A DNA stretch of 64,000 bases from G963923955 sp963923955. Its GTDB lineage: Bacteria; Pseudomonadota; Gammaproteobacteria; Eutrophobiales; Eutrophobiaceae. The stretch's first letter is position 1, and every line of letters begins with the position of its first letter. The stretch is from positions 1,426,001-1,490,000 of the forward strand of contig OZ000552.1 of the NCBI GenBank assembly GCA_963923955.1, given 5' to 3'. The notes under the pieces are model-generated. The model was not told where the DNA came from, ran no database searches, and saw only the letters and a list, made by a program, of their open reading frames with translations. Both the position numbers and the translations under genes were made by a program. Below, one piece after another: positions 6,713-15,140 of this stretch.

Positions 6713-7749
6713 AAGCGGGTTCTCCGGATCGATGAACGCGCCTGCTTCATGGGGCTATCAGCGCGGTTCGGATTGAACAGGCCGTTATAAGCAATGTGGC
6801 GACATAACTCCAGATTGACGTCCATACGTGTGCCTTGTTGCGATAGGCAGATGCACTTGTTCTCATCCTGCTCTGAGGCAATGCAAGATGGGATCGGATA
6901 GTCTCGGGTGCGCGTGGTCAGACCATCGTAGATAGGTGCTGACCAGGGCAAGCCCTCAACACGCGGCTGGAACTGCAGCAACCACTCCTCTGTGGTTAAG
7001 GCATCATCGTGTCTGTCGGCAAGTGGAGAGGTGGCGGGTAATGCAGAGAACCCTGCCGGGGTGGCGGCGGCCTCATGCTGAGGCTCGCTCGCCACCCCCG
7101 GCAGGGTGCTATGATGGCGGGTCTTGTTATAGACGGCATAGGAGATATAACTGTAGCCAGCGGCGACCAAGGCCAGCAGCATGACGGCATACATCAGCTT
7201 GCGCGGCAAGCGGCGGCGATGGGTATGGATCTCTGCCGAGTGATACCAGGGATAAACGGATTTGTTAAACAGGTACTCGAACTTGTCCGCCCCGCCCCAG
7301 CCGCGCCCATCTATGTTCATGACATCGTTCATCAGGACGCGGACTGTGGCCCGCTCGGCATTGGTGGTGGCACGCTTGAGATGGATATGCCGGCTCACCT
7401 TGCGGCGGACATAGGCATCAATGTCTTTGGGGTCCTGGGTGATGAGAATGACATCATGACCACGGTGCCGATGCTCGGCAAACGCAGCTGCGTGTTGGGG
7501 TGGTCGGGCGGTTGCGTCCCGGGGCGGGAAGACCTTTTGGCATTCATCAATGATGATCACGGCACCATCGGGCAGCTGGTACCAGTGCTGCGGTTCAGGC
7601 AAAGCTTCCAAGTGATAGGGACATTGTGCGGTGATGTCCATGCCCCAGATGAAGAGACGGAGGTTTTGGAGTACCGGCTCTTGTAAGAGTTTATCCAGCA
7701 GATAAACGCCCTTGCCATTGCCTGGCTTGCCGGTGAGCAGGGTCAGCAT
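6709..7749 (-). CDS. zot: Zot / pI morphogenesis ATPase
   Basis: A 346-residue inner-membrane ATPase that assembles and exports the virion. Walker A GKPGNGKG lies at residues 7-14 and Walker B VIIIDE near 84. A membrane helix (LMYAVMLLALVAAGYSYISY) follows near residue 185, then a periplasmic tail with a C-terminal pair of Cys. Size and layout fit the Zot/gene I family. Start overlaps the pVI-like gene; stop overlaps the next gene. Confidence 0.95.
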   Translation of the reverse strand: MLTLLTGKPGNGKGVYLLDKLLQEPVLQNLRLFIWGMDITAQCPYHLEALPEPQHWYQLPDGAVIIIDECQKVFPPRDATARPPQHAAAFAEHRHRGHDVILITQDPKDIDAYVRRKVSRHIHLKRATTNAERATVRVLMNDVMNIDGRGWGGADKFEYLFNKSVYPWYHSAEIHTHRRRLPRKLMYAVMLLALVAAGYSYISYAVYNKTRHHSTLPGVASEPQHEAAATPAGFSALPATSPLADRHDDALTTEEWLLQFQPRVEGLPWSAPIYDGLTTRTRDYPIPSCIASEQDENKCICLSQQGTRMDVNLELCRHIAYNGLFNPNRADSPMKQARSSIRRTRL

Positions 7750-8108
7750 GGCGGATTGCCAAACAGGCTTAACTGGCGCATCTTGCCACCGGTGGCACGA
7801 CAGAAGAACTTGATCGAGAGCCTGGCCGCGAAGGCGGAGAGAATGCTGTTGATGAAGATGTCAATGTTCATCAAACCAAAGGCCTGATAGACCAGCTCAT
7901 ACTGGCCTTCAATATCAGACAAGGACGCTAGGATTAATGCCTCAATCTTGCCTTGTACCAATTCCAGGCCAACATAGGTGATCGCGGCAACCCCGATGGC
8001 ACGCAAGATCAGCCAGACCAGGGCCGGAATGACAATGCCCAGGAAAGAGGCAGAGGTGGCACCGAAGAACACGGAAGAGAGCGGGACTGAAGCAAAGGGG
8101 AATGGCAT
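7743..8108 (-). CDS. pVI-like minor coat protein (DUF2523-like)
   Basis: A 121-residue very hydrophobic protein with helices around residues 20-50 and 80-105. It lies between pIII and zot, as gene VI does in Ff and ace-like genes do in CTX-phi. pVI holds pIII on the virion tip. It overlaps pIII at TGATG and zot by a few bases, so the three genes are tightly coupled. Confidence 0.75.
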   Translation of the reverse strand: MPFPFASVPLSSVFFGATSASFLGIVIPALVWLILRAIGVAAITYVGLELVQGKIEALILASLSDIEGQYELVYQAFGLMNIDIFINSILSAFAARLSIKFFCRATGGKMRQLSLFGNPPC

Positions 8109-9694
8109 CAGAAGGCACCGATGATAACTTTGAAACTGATCAGCGCAGTGGTGATAATCACCAGCGAGCCAATGAACTCAAACAAGGGACACCAACGGGA
8201 AAATGGCACGGTATAGGTGTGATTGCGCCAACGGAAGGTGTGATCAGACAGGCAACGGGCAGGAATGGTCTTGTCAAAATTGATCACATCCGTCAAGTCC
8301 ACAATGTGATCCAACGCACCGCCCTCTTCCAAATCCGCAAAGTCGCCGTGCTCAGTGGCCATGGCAGTGACCCAGTCGCCCAGGCCCTTCTCCACGTCAT
8401 AGTCTGCATTGGCCTGCTAACCGAAGACCTGTCCATAGAGTTCCTGTTCATTGGCAGAGAAACAGGCCTGCTCTTTCTGTTTGCGCAGCGCCAGGCAGGC
8501 AATCGGATCGCCCTGACAACGCAGTACTTGATCACAGCCAGCGCCCGCGGCAAAGGTGTCCGTTTCATTGCCTGTGAGCCGATCCAAGTTATCCAGCTTG
8601 TCCAGATTGTCCAGCTTGCGGCTGATGTCTTGCAAAGTGCCTTCTGTGGCAGCATCAGTATTGTCATGCTTACCGCCACTGCCGGCATCGCCAGTTACTT
8701 TGACGCTGGAATCACGCACTTGTGAGGGATCGTAGATGTGCGTCTCTTGATCACCATCAACAAGCACAGCCGCCGGCGCGGGCACCTGTCCCTTTGTACC
8801 GGTATCGGGGCGCACCGCAGCAGGAGCTTCACCATCACAAACATAGTTACCACCAACGAATTTACAGCCAAACAGCGGGGGGGAATCAACACAGATTTCC
8901 TCGCCGTTGAAGGTACCGCAGTTTTTCTTTGGCTTAGGAATACAGGTATAGCGACCATTGACAAAGCCGCAGCCGGTCTCTTCCGCGACAACATCACGGC
9001 AGAATATGTTCGGTGCGGTGCCAAAGAAAAGTTGATTTTCTTTTGGATCAACCAGGGTTTGACTAGTAGGGAGTGAACAGCTAGCACCCGTGTAACGGCC
9101 CTGGATACCATGGATGAGATCATCAATGAGAGGGAAAGCAATAAAGAGAAAGTTGGGGTCATCCCTCGTAACCACACAGCCATCAAGACATCGGTCGTTC
9201 AAATCGGGTGCCGAATAATAGACTTCTTGCCCGGCACGGGCGCGGCAACGCTCTGTCGGGGATACACACGCACCAGTGTCGCTGTCGTGTACTTGGCCTT
9301 CGGAGCAGGTCACGGGATGGCAGCGATGGTCGCTGTTACGCCAGTACTGACCCGACCCGCAGACATACTCGGTGACAACGCGGCGGTAGTAGCCCTGCTC
9401 GTTGTTGGCGATCCGGTTCACCCCAAAATGGGCATAGTAGCAAGGTGATTGCAGCAGGCGGACTTGATGGGTTCTTGTTGTGCCGGAGCGGGACACCACC
9501 CCGGTCGGGGTAAAGTCACAAGCAGTGCGTCCTTCAATGGCCTTGCCATAGGGGGTATTGGCCAGGGCCGCAGCAATAGCGCCTTGCACGGAGCTACCCC
9601 ATTGGCCACGGAATACAAAGCGCTGCTCTGCCGCCACAGGCGGAACCAGCTCCAGTATCAGAAACAGCAAGGCAGTAAGGCCTACGCAACGCAT
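8108..9694 (-). CDS. Adsorption protein pIII, phage B, with in-frame amber
   Basis: Signal peptide (ends near VAAEQ), N-domain nearly the same as phage A pIII, several Cys-rich segments, and a Gly/Asp linker. The frame stops at TAG (8417-8419) after YGQVFG. The same frame reopens with QANADYDVEKGLGDW and continues to 8108, ending in SRWCPLFEFIGSLVIITTAL, the C-terminal membrane anchor expected of pIII. So one amber codon separates the receptor-binding part from its anchor. Either it is a nonsense mutation, or limited read-through makes both a soluble and an anchored form. uvrC nearby ends in TAG, so amber is a normal stop here. Confidence 0.8.
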
Positions 9695-9697
9695 AGG

Positions 9698-10624
9698 TCA
9701 AGCAGTGGAATGGATGATGTCATGTAGGCCCGCCAATCGAGCCGGCAGGCCGTCTCGGCGCAAGCTCGCAAAGACTTTGAGGACATCGCCGTGTTCATGC
9801 AGCAGCATGGCGTTGATGGCCTTGCCACAAGCGCGGCGCGTCCAGGCCACCATCTTGTCGTAGTTGATCGACAAGGTGTTCTTGGCGGTCTTAATCACAT
9901 CTTGTAAGGTGTGGAGAAAGGCCAGACAAGGATAGGCCCCGGCCAAGTATTTGCCGGGGTGGCTAAGGATGTCCCAAGGGATGTGGCGGTCCTTGGCGCG
10001 GAACTCGACTTCACAACGCACCCAGGGGCTGCTCGCCTCGCCCTGCTCCTTGCCCTTGTCGTAGATGCGCAGCATCTTGCCGTTTTCTCGCCGGCCGACA
10101 TAGAAGGTGTTGCCAACAGTCTCATCGTGGTTGATGATCTCCATGACCTTCGGCGCCCGGCCGTTGCTGATGTAGCCGCCCTCTTGCTGCCATTGCCGGG
10201 CCTTAGCGAGGTTGATGCGCTGGCCGGCAAAGTCATCGTGGGCGATGTCGCAACGGGTGATCTTGGCCTGTACTTGTTCTGCCCAGGCGAGGATGGGTGC
10301 AAGCGGGCCGAATTGTCGGCAGGCGCTTGGACGCAGTTGAATGTTGATGGTGCCGGCCTGGGCCTTCCCGCCGTGTGCAATCCAGCCGTAAGACCCCAGC
10401 TCCACCTTCTTGTCATAGCCCGACCAGCCCTTGTCGGTCTCCACCCAAGGCATGTCAGGCAGTTGAAAGGTGGTGAGCAGGGCGCGGTGCAGGGCATCGA
10501 GCGATAAACCCTTGACGGTGAAGCCCAGCCAGTCAATGAAGGCCACCTTGTGATGCGTCTGTGCACGTTTGGCGGTCTGGTATTCAAGAGTGAGGGAGCC
10601 GCCCTTGATTTTTTTAAGTTTCAC
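9698..10624 (-). CDS. RstA-type phage replication initiation protein
   Basis: A 308-residue protein of the Rep_trans / phage replication initiation factor family. The N-terminus has the motif FIDWLGFTVKG. The middle has ITRCDIAHDDFAGQRINLAK and the GNTFYVGRRENGKMLRIYDKG block typical of the family. It starts rolling-circle replication. It is unrelated to the gene II-type rep at 12725-13916, so composite phage B carries two initiator types. The pIII start follows after 4 bases. Confidence 0.9.
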   Translation of the reverse strand: MKLKKIKGGSLTLEYQTAKRAQTHHKVAFIDWLGFTVKGLSLDALHRALLTTFQLPDMPWVETDKGWSGYDKKVELGSYGWIAHGGKAQAGTINIQLRPSACRQFGPLAPILAWAEQVQAKITRCDIAHDDFAGQRINLAKARQWQQEGGYISNGRAPKVMEIINHDETVGNTFYVGRRENGKMLRIYDKGKEQGEASSPWVRCEVEFRAKDRHIPWDILSHPGKYLAGAYPCLAFLHTLQDVIKTAKNTLSINYDKMVAWTRRACGKAINAMLLHEHGDVLKVFASLRRDGLPARLAGLHDIIHSTA

Positions 10625-10670
10625 CGGCTCGGTATGCGGGCTTTCCCCCTCCAGCGTGGCCTGGATAGGA

Positions 10671-10730
10671 CTTTCCCCCCGTATTACTTTCCCCCCGTAT
10701 TACTTTCCCCCCGTATTACTGTACGGGGGG
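10671..10730. repeat. Three direct repeats and hairpin upstream of rstA
   Basis: Three tandem copies of CTTTCCCCCCGTATTA with a 16-base period. The last forms a hairpin with arms CCCCCCGTA (10707-10715) and TACGGGGGG (10722-10730). Iteron-like repeats before an initiator gene could be initiator or repressor binding sites, or a plus-strand origin. No role can be proven from sequence. Confidence 0.8.
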
Positions 10731-10781
10731 ACACAGCAGACTCTCCGGTAAGTGCGGCCGGGGCGGAGATGAGCGCGGCAC

Positions 10782-10976
10782 TCATGAGGGCTTGCCCGCC
10801 GCCTTCTTCCAGCTGATCACGGTTAGCTTGGTGCTCAGGTTCGGGCCTTTGCGGGCTTCACACAAGAGCGAGAGCACACCGGGCAAGGGCTCTTTTTTGA
10901 GCTGGGCGACCATGTCATAGGGACAGGGCATCTTGGAGATCTCCAGGCCGGCCAAGTTGGACTGGACGGAACACAA
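10782..10976 (-). pseudogene. 3' fragment of a small phage gene before rstA
   Basis: From the joint at 10966 the frame reads LAGLEISKMPCPYDMVAQLK and ends KLTVISWKKAAGKPS. The bases upstream of the joint belong to pIII. It looks like the C-terminal half of a small phage protein, perhaps the ssDNA-binding protein of the RstA-type phage, whose 5' part was lost in the fusion. Family not certain. Confidence 0.5.
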
Positions 10977-11067
10977 AGCGCTGCTCTGCTGCGAAGGTGG
11001 GTGTGCTGGTGTCCAGCACCAGCAACAGGCCTAGGGCAAGGGACAGGCGCGGCAAGGGACTTAGCAT
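10915..11067 (-). pseudogene. Truncated pIII at the composite joint
   Basis: Begins exactly as the phage A pIII (MLSPLPRLSL...) and follows it through AEQRFVF. At 10966 homology ends and the frame runs a few codons into foreign sequence before stopping. Only the signal peptide and about ten mature residues remain, so it is non-functional. Phage B has a full pIII at 8108-9694. Confidence 0.85.
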
Positions 11068-11071
11068 CGGC

Positions 11072-11347
11072 TCACAAGGTATCGGTGAGTTTGTAGAACA
11101 GGCGCAGGATGTAACCGGCGGCATAGCCTAAGGCAAAGGCGGCCAGGAGATGGCTGACCAGGAGGCTGATGTCGGTGGCGGATAAGGCGGCGGCCGCAAC
11201 AGGCGGGGTAGCAGTCGGTGCGGGGGTGGCCACTGTCGTCACAGCGGCAGTGCTGGTCTGCGGGAGTGTGGTGCCCGGTGCTACAGTACGCACAGGAACG
11301 GGCATCGGCCTGCTGGAGGGAGGAAGCAATGCGACCGATGCCCGCAT
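11072..11347 (-). CDS. Small inovirus membrane protein, phage B copy
   Basis: Same 91-residue protein as 1465-1740: Pro/Thr-rich N-terminus and one C-terminal membrane helix. Here it is followed by a truncated pIII instead of a complete one. Confidence 0.7.
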   Translation of the reverse strand: MRASVALLPPSSRPMPVPVRTVAPGTTLPQTSTAAVTTVATPAPTATPPVAAAALSATDISLLVSHLLAAFALGYAAGYILRLFYKLTDTL

Positions 11348-11351
11348 GGGC

Positions 11352-11573
11352 TTAGACCCGGCTGGCGACCCGCTTGAACAGGCGGATCAGGATGAAACCG
11401 ACCGTGATCGCCACGACCACCGGCCAAGCGGCGGTGAGCAGGGCTTCTGCATCGGTCTTGAGCGTGGTCATGGCCGTTGTTGCGGCCTCCGGCAGCGCCG
11501 CATGGGCGGTGCCAAGGGGCAACAACAAGACGGACAACAGACCGGCCTTAGGGTGATTTCGATCTTTCATCAT
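11352..11573 (-). CDS. Major coat protein pVIII, phage B copy
   Basis: Identical to the pVIII at 1745-1966: signal peptide to TAHA, then a mature helix of about 48 residues with a basic tail. It co-occurs in phage B with the unrelated pVIII-like gene at 6154-6360. Confidence 0.9.
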   Translation of the reverse strand: MMKDRNHPKAGLLSVLLLPLGTAHAALPEAATTAMTTLKTDAEALLTAAWPVVVAITVGFILIRLFKRVASRV

Positions 11574-11667
11574 CTACATCTCCTATATGGGTGAAGGCGA
11601 TATTGCTATCACCAGGAACCCCTGCCGGCCGCTCGGAACAAGACCGGCACGATGGCAGGGCATGTAC

Positions 11668-11745
11668 TCAGCGCTGTTGACCCGCGATGAAACCGAGAAA
11701 GAAGGCCAGGCACAGGCCGATGACGAAGAGGGTTTCAATGAGCAT
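11668..11745 (-). CDS. 25-residue pVII/pIX-like peptide, phage B copy
   Basis: Same tiny hydrophobic peptide as 2061-2138, four bases after the acidic gene. Too short for usual gene callers; supported by position and character. Confidence 0.7.
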   Translation of the reverse strand: MLIETLFVIGLCLAFFLGFIAGQQR

Positions 11746-11749
11746 GGTG

Positions 11750-12115
11750 CTAGCTAAGGTATTTGTTACGGAACCACTCTTCGTAATCAGCCCGCTCGGA
11801 CTCATCCAGGTCGTCAGGGATTGCAATCGGGTAACCGCGTTCTTCCCAAGTGAGGGAGTGTTCGAAGGCGGCATTATCAGCAGGGTCATCGTAGGGGTCT
11901 TCGGCTTCATCGAGGTCTTCGGCGTCATAACACTGCTCAGCCTCGTCACAGCACCCTTCCAGGAGATCAAGTTGTCGGTCGTTGTAGTCGTCCCGGCCGT
12001 CGTCCTCAAGGTCTTCATCCATGAAGCCCTCATCATTCAAGGGCTCTCCGCGCCTGAACGGGTAATCATCAGGGTCCCAGTATCCGTCCTCAAGATCATC
12101 ATCGTCCCAGTCCAT
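11750..12115 (-). CDS. Highly acidic inovirus protein, phage B copy
   Basis: Same 121-residue Asp/Glu-rich protein as 2143-2508, without changes that I can see. Confidence 0.75.
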   Translation of the reverse strand: MDWDDDDLEDGYWDPDDYPFRRGEPLNDEGFMDEDLEDDGRDDYNDRQLDLLEGCCDEAEQCYDAEDLDEAEDPYDDPADNAAFEHSLTWEERGYPIAIPDDLDESERADYEEWFRNKYLS

Positions 12116-12144
12116 TCATAGGCGACGCGATCTTCCAAAGGCCA

Positions 12145-12456
12145 TCAGGCCACCCGCTCTTTCACGGACGAGACAGGGGCGGTGGCTTGTGCCTTCACGA
12201 AGGACGGCAAGGGGATGAAGGTGGGCGCATAGCCGAAGCCGTAGCGTAACTGCCCCTTATAGACCTCTGCCTGCAGCTCGGTGACGACTAACTGCCCAAT
12301 GACCTTTGCCGCCTGCTTGTGGGTGTGCTTGCTGACTTCGTTGCTCCACAAGATGGCGGTGATGGTCTCTTCCCCAGCAAGCATGATGACCTTGGCAACG
12401 GGCTTGTCTTTGATAATCCGCTCTTCCACATGAACGACTTTGACGATGACTTGCAT
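12145..12456 (-). CDS. ssDNA-binding protein, pV-like, phage B copy
   Basis: Same 103-residue protein as 2538-2849, in the same place after the zinc-ribbon gene. Confidence 0.65.
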   Translation of the reverse strand: MQVIVKVVHVEERIIKDKPVAKVIMLAGEETITAILWSNEVSKHTHKQAAKVIGQLVVTELQAEVYKGQLRYGFGYAPTFIPLPSFVKAQATAPVSSVKERVA

Positions 12457-12461
12457 GATGG

Positions 12462-12728
12462 TTACCTCTTGTAGCTTGATGAATGAACAGGGGAAGGAGT
12501 GAGCAGGGCAAGGCGGCGCTGTACGCTCGCCTTGAAGTACCTAAGGCACTGCGGGCAGGGGATCTTGTTGTCGGTCCCCAGGTGAGCACGCTGCCCACCG
12601 TGATAGAGATAGCCTTGCCCGGCGCAATCGGGGCAGGAGGGGTAGAGTTGGTGCAGGGCCTCCGCCGTGAGTACGCACTTGGCACCCTGCTCTGCCCTTG
12701 TCTGTACGCTGGGTTGCAACTTGCTCAT
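12462..12728 (-). CDS. Zinc-ribbon protein coupled to rep, phage B copy
   Basis: Same 88-residue protein as 2855-3121, with two CxxC knuckles and the ATGA overlap with the rep stop. Confidence 0.7.
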   Translation of the reverse strand: MSKLQPSVQTRAEQGAKCVLTAEALHQLYPSCPDCAGQGYLYHGGQRAHLGTDNKIPCPQCLRYFKASVQRRLALLTPSPVHSSSYKR

Positions 12729-13916
12729 GCGACTAACTCCAGGTGCTGCTGCTCTGGTCGGCGGTACCAGCTGGGGATGGGCAAGGGGCGGCGGGTGATC
12801 TCACGGGTGGCAGTCACCCGTACCGGGTGGAAGGTGCTCACATTGCAGACGCTGGCAATGTCAATGCCGATCTTACGTAAGCGGGCGCGGTGCCTCTTTG
12901 TAGATGCTTTGCTCAGGTCGAATCGTTTGCCGTGCAGCCACTGCAGGGCGTATAGAGTAGTGATATTGGCCGAGTACGCAGAGCGCACTGCACCACTGGC
13001 AAGCAACTGCTCGCTGATTGTTTGTATGTCCATCTTTGCTACCTGTAAGCGTTTGTCTAAGTTAATGAAGTCGTGGATGTAGGTGTGGAGCTTGCGCTCG
13101 TTAAACAGGCCGTAGTAGCGGTAGTTGTTCTCACGCAAGAAGCGGGACTTGAGTTTGAGCTCGTAACGGACGACACCTTGTACCTGGCAGTAGTCCTTGA
13201 CCTGTTCGGCATAGCGGTAAGCCGCACTGCCCTTCCCTTCTCTTCTCTTTAGTTTGGGGAGCAGGTGCAAGCTAAGCTCATAGGCCTTGTCATAGACGCT
13301 GGGGTAGAGGCGGGTCGGTCGGTTGCCGGACTTGGGCAACCAGTCCACCGTCTTGCCGTTTAGGTGCAGGCGCGGGGTGGCATAGCGGTAGGGCTGGGTG
13401 GCCAGGGCTTTTAAGTAATCATCGGCGTTGCCACAGCCCACTGCCTGGTTGGTGGTGAGATGCAGCTCGGTAAGCATCGCCCCATCGCTGTAGGTCTCTA
13501 CCCGTTTGCCATCTTGGCCTAACTGTGGTAGAGTCCGAAGGTCAGGGCGTAAGCGTGGGCAGGTCGTAGTCTTTGAGGATGCGGTTATAGACCGCAATGC
13601 AATCCTCTAAGCGGGTGTAGCCAAAGAGGTTGTCCAGGCGATTGATGCGGGAGGGGTTGCCGGAGACGCTTAGGCGGTTGCCGGAGATAACAATCTGCAA
13701 GGTGGTGGAATAACTCCCTTCGTGTTTGATCTTCGGTTGTGTCATCGCAAGTTGTTCCCCCGTCTGGGTGTCAATGTGAATACAAGCCCTGTCCCCGATG
13801 AGGGGCAAGGCCACATCAAAGTCCTGGTACACCTTGAGCCAGTCTATGAATACATAAATCACATAAAAGAGAATAGTGCATAAATACACAAATGTAAATA
13901 ACACCTGTAAATTCAT
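12725..13916 (-). CDS. Gene II-type replication initiator with +1 frameshift, phage B
   Basis: As phage A rep: the N-terminal frame (13542-13916) ends at CCC-TGA-C and the +1 frame (to 12725) carries the rest. The N-terminus differs before DWLK (here ...VFIDWLK) because the upstream region is of another type. Residues roughly 190-250 of the second frame differ from phage A (for example KMDIQTISEQLLASGAVRSA against AMNIETINQTLL) yet keep an open frame. A tract that diverges without breaking the frame argues that the sequence after the shift is still translated. Confidence 0.8.
13541..13547 (-). other. Candidate +1 frameshift site CCC-TGA-C in rep (phage B)
   Basis: Same site and reading frames as 3937-3943. 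Confidence 0.5.
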
Positions 13917-13935
13917 ATATGAATATAATTAAGGC

Positions 13936-14127
13936 ATGGCAAAAACATTCCGACTGACAGACAAAGAAGTGGAGTGGATCAGGGTAAAATCCACAGAAAT
14001 CAATAAGATACTGATAAACAGCAACAAGGAGCCGTTGCGAGACAGCGAACTACTGCACAAAATCCTTGAAAAGACAGTGCGTTATGTGAAAGTAACGAAA
14101 AACGGTGAAATCTACATAGACGTATAG
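13936..14127 (+). CDS. Small divergent regulator, phage B
   Basis: A 63-residue protein (MAKTFRLTDKEVEWIRVKS...) divergent from rep across a very AT-rich gap. The centre, EPLRDSELLHKILEKTVRYV, fits the two helices of a ribbon-helix-helix domain, and it ends in NGEIYIDV like NYYIKE in the phage A gene. It takes the place of the CTX-phi repressor rstR. Its difference from the phage A regulator would predict a different immunity type. Confidence 0.6.
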   Translation: MAKTFRLTDKEVEWIRVKSTEINKILINSNKEPLRDSELLHKILEKTVRYVKVTKNGEIYIDV

Positions 14128-14136
14128 GTGAGGGAA

Positions 14137-14361
14137 ATGAGTGACAATGTAACGAATGAGCTGCTGCTGGAACATCTGAAGTCTATCCAGGCAAAGCTGG
14201 GCAAGCACGATAACCACTTCATACGGATAGAGAATGAGTTGCGCGCCCTCAAGGATCATGTCTCCGGGCTGGTGAAAAGCGATCTCAATCGGGACAGTGA
14301 TATTGCCGAGTTGGCCGTTCGCATAGACCGGATTGAACGGCGGCTGGAACTCTCAGATTGA
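14137..14361 (+). CDS. Coiled-coil protein of the immunity-like pair, phage B
   Basis: A ~74-residue soluble coiled-coil protein (IRIENELRALKDH, VRIDRIERRLEL) with no membrane helix. ATG 14137 follows a GAGG ribosome binding site; a GTG lies 9 bases upstream. It is second in a two-gene unit after the regulator, as the tail-anchored proteins are at 4550 and 15137. Part of its 3' end recurs at 5085-5128. Confidence 0.65.
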   Translation: MSDNVTNELLLEHLKSIQAKLGKHDNHFIRIENELRALKDHVSGLVKSDLNRDSDIAELAVRIDRIERRLELSD

Positions 14362-14369
14362 GCCAGGCC

Positions 14370-14563
14370 GTCTGATCCCCTGCTCTGCGTAAAAACAGCA
14401 CGATCGTGCTGCAATAGTCGGGTGTAATCGGTCACCCGACTACTCAATCAATGACTTAGCCACCGTCCGCTCTGTCTGCCCACTCCGTCCCCTTCGCCGC
14501 CGGCTCTGGTGCGCTGCGCTGCGCCCTCATCCGCATTGCTTGACTGTGACAGCGAGGCTGTCA
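14370..14563. repeat. Phage-end non-coding block, copy 3
   Basis: Nearly identical to 5143-5328: palindrome AGCACGATCGTGCT, stem-loop GTCGGGTG/CACCCGAC, and the hairpin GACAGC/GCTGTC abutting the dif-like site at 14564. Confidence 0.85.
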
Positions 14564-14714
14564 AGTCCGCATAACAGGCGCCTATGTTCAATCTTCCCGG
14601 CGGTGGGCTTTGCGGCCAGTGTACCGCCTTGCAGATGGCGACCGGCGGTCGGCCAGTCTGGTCGATGGTCTGGCCGACCCCCGGTCTGAACATAAGCGGG
14701 ACATTATGCGCAAT
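14564..14714. other. Inverted pair of dif-like sites (attP-like), right end of phage B
   Basis: Site 1 (14564-14592) has arms AGTCCGCATAA and CTATGTTCAAT. Site 2 (about 14687-14714, inverted) has ATTGCGCATAA and TTATGTTCAG. The spacing is about 94 nt. The interval differs in sequence from the pair at 5329-5476 but again holds two hairpins (GGCGGT/ACCGCC and GGTCGGCCAG/CTGGCCGACC). The structure is kept while the sequence changed, which supports a folded single-stranded attP. Confidence 0.8.
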
Positions 14715-14765
14715 GATGGGGAGGGGTGAGCTCCGTGCATGTTTGTGGGCTGGTCAGTATCCGGC

Positions 14766-14828
14766 TTAAGGTGCCGCCGCGGTTGCTGATGTTGCGCCCG
14801 GGACGTGGGCGGGGGGGTCTATTTTCAT
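14766..14828 (-). CDS. Possible 20-residue peptide with strong SD
   Basis: ATG 14828 is preceded by AGGAGG at good spacing and opens a 20-codon frame (MKIDPPAHVPGATSATAAAP). It may be the 5' remnant of a lost phage gene whose start and ribosome binding site survive beside the att site. Confidence 0.3.
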   Translation of the reverse strand: MKIDPPAHVPGATSATAAAP

Positions 14829-14939
14829 AATGCCTCCTGATCTAGGCCTGTAGTGGCCGGTTTGGATGGTTTTATCTATATGTAATAGGTTATTTATTAT
14901 CAATTTATGTGGCATAAAATATTCGTGTGGAATAGAATT

Positions 14940-15140
14940 ATGGATATGAAATTAAGGAAAAAACTGACAGAAACTGTGCGAATCAGGGAATACAGAGCAA
15001 CGAAGCTAAAAGACAAGTGCCTGGAAATCACTATAAAATCAGGGATCCAAGTCCAAGAAAGTGACCCGATGAATTTCCTGATTGACGAAGGACTGGAAAA
15101 AATAGCAATAAAAGACAACAGCCTGGAACTGAAACTATGA
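14940..15140 (+). CDS. Small regulator-like protein, third phage fragment
   Basis: About 66 residues from ATG 14940 (MDMKLRKKLTETVRIREYRA...), Lys-rich, in AT-rich sequence, ending in DNSLELKL. Size, composition and partner gene match the regulators at 4351 and 13936, but the sequence is different again. Its last bases overlap the next gene. No rep gene is next to it, so it is an orphan immunity-like module. Confidence 0.55.
   Translation: MDMKLRKKLTETVRIREYRATKLKDKCLEITIKSGIQVQESDPMNFLIDEGLEKIAIKDNSLELKL

Larger units (their letters stand above)
10966..13844. repeat. 2.9-kb direct repeat, copy 2
   Basis: Partner of 1359-4240. The offset is 9607 bases up to the rep C-terminal region, where a 3-base indel changes it to 9604. 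The left end is the composite joint in pIII. The right end is the rep 5' end, beyond which the immunity-like region differs completely from copy 1. Confidence 0.95.
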
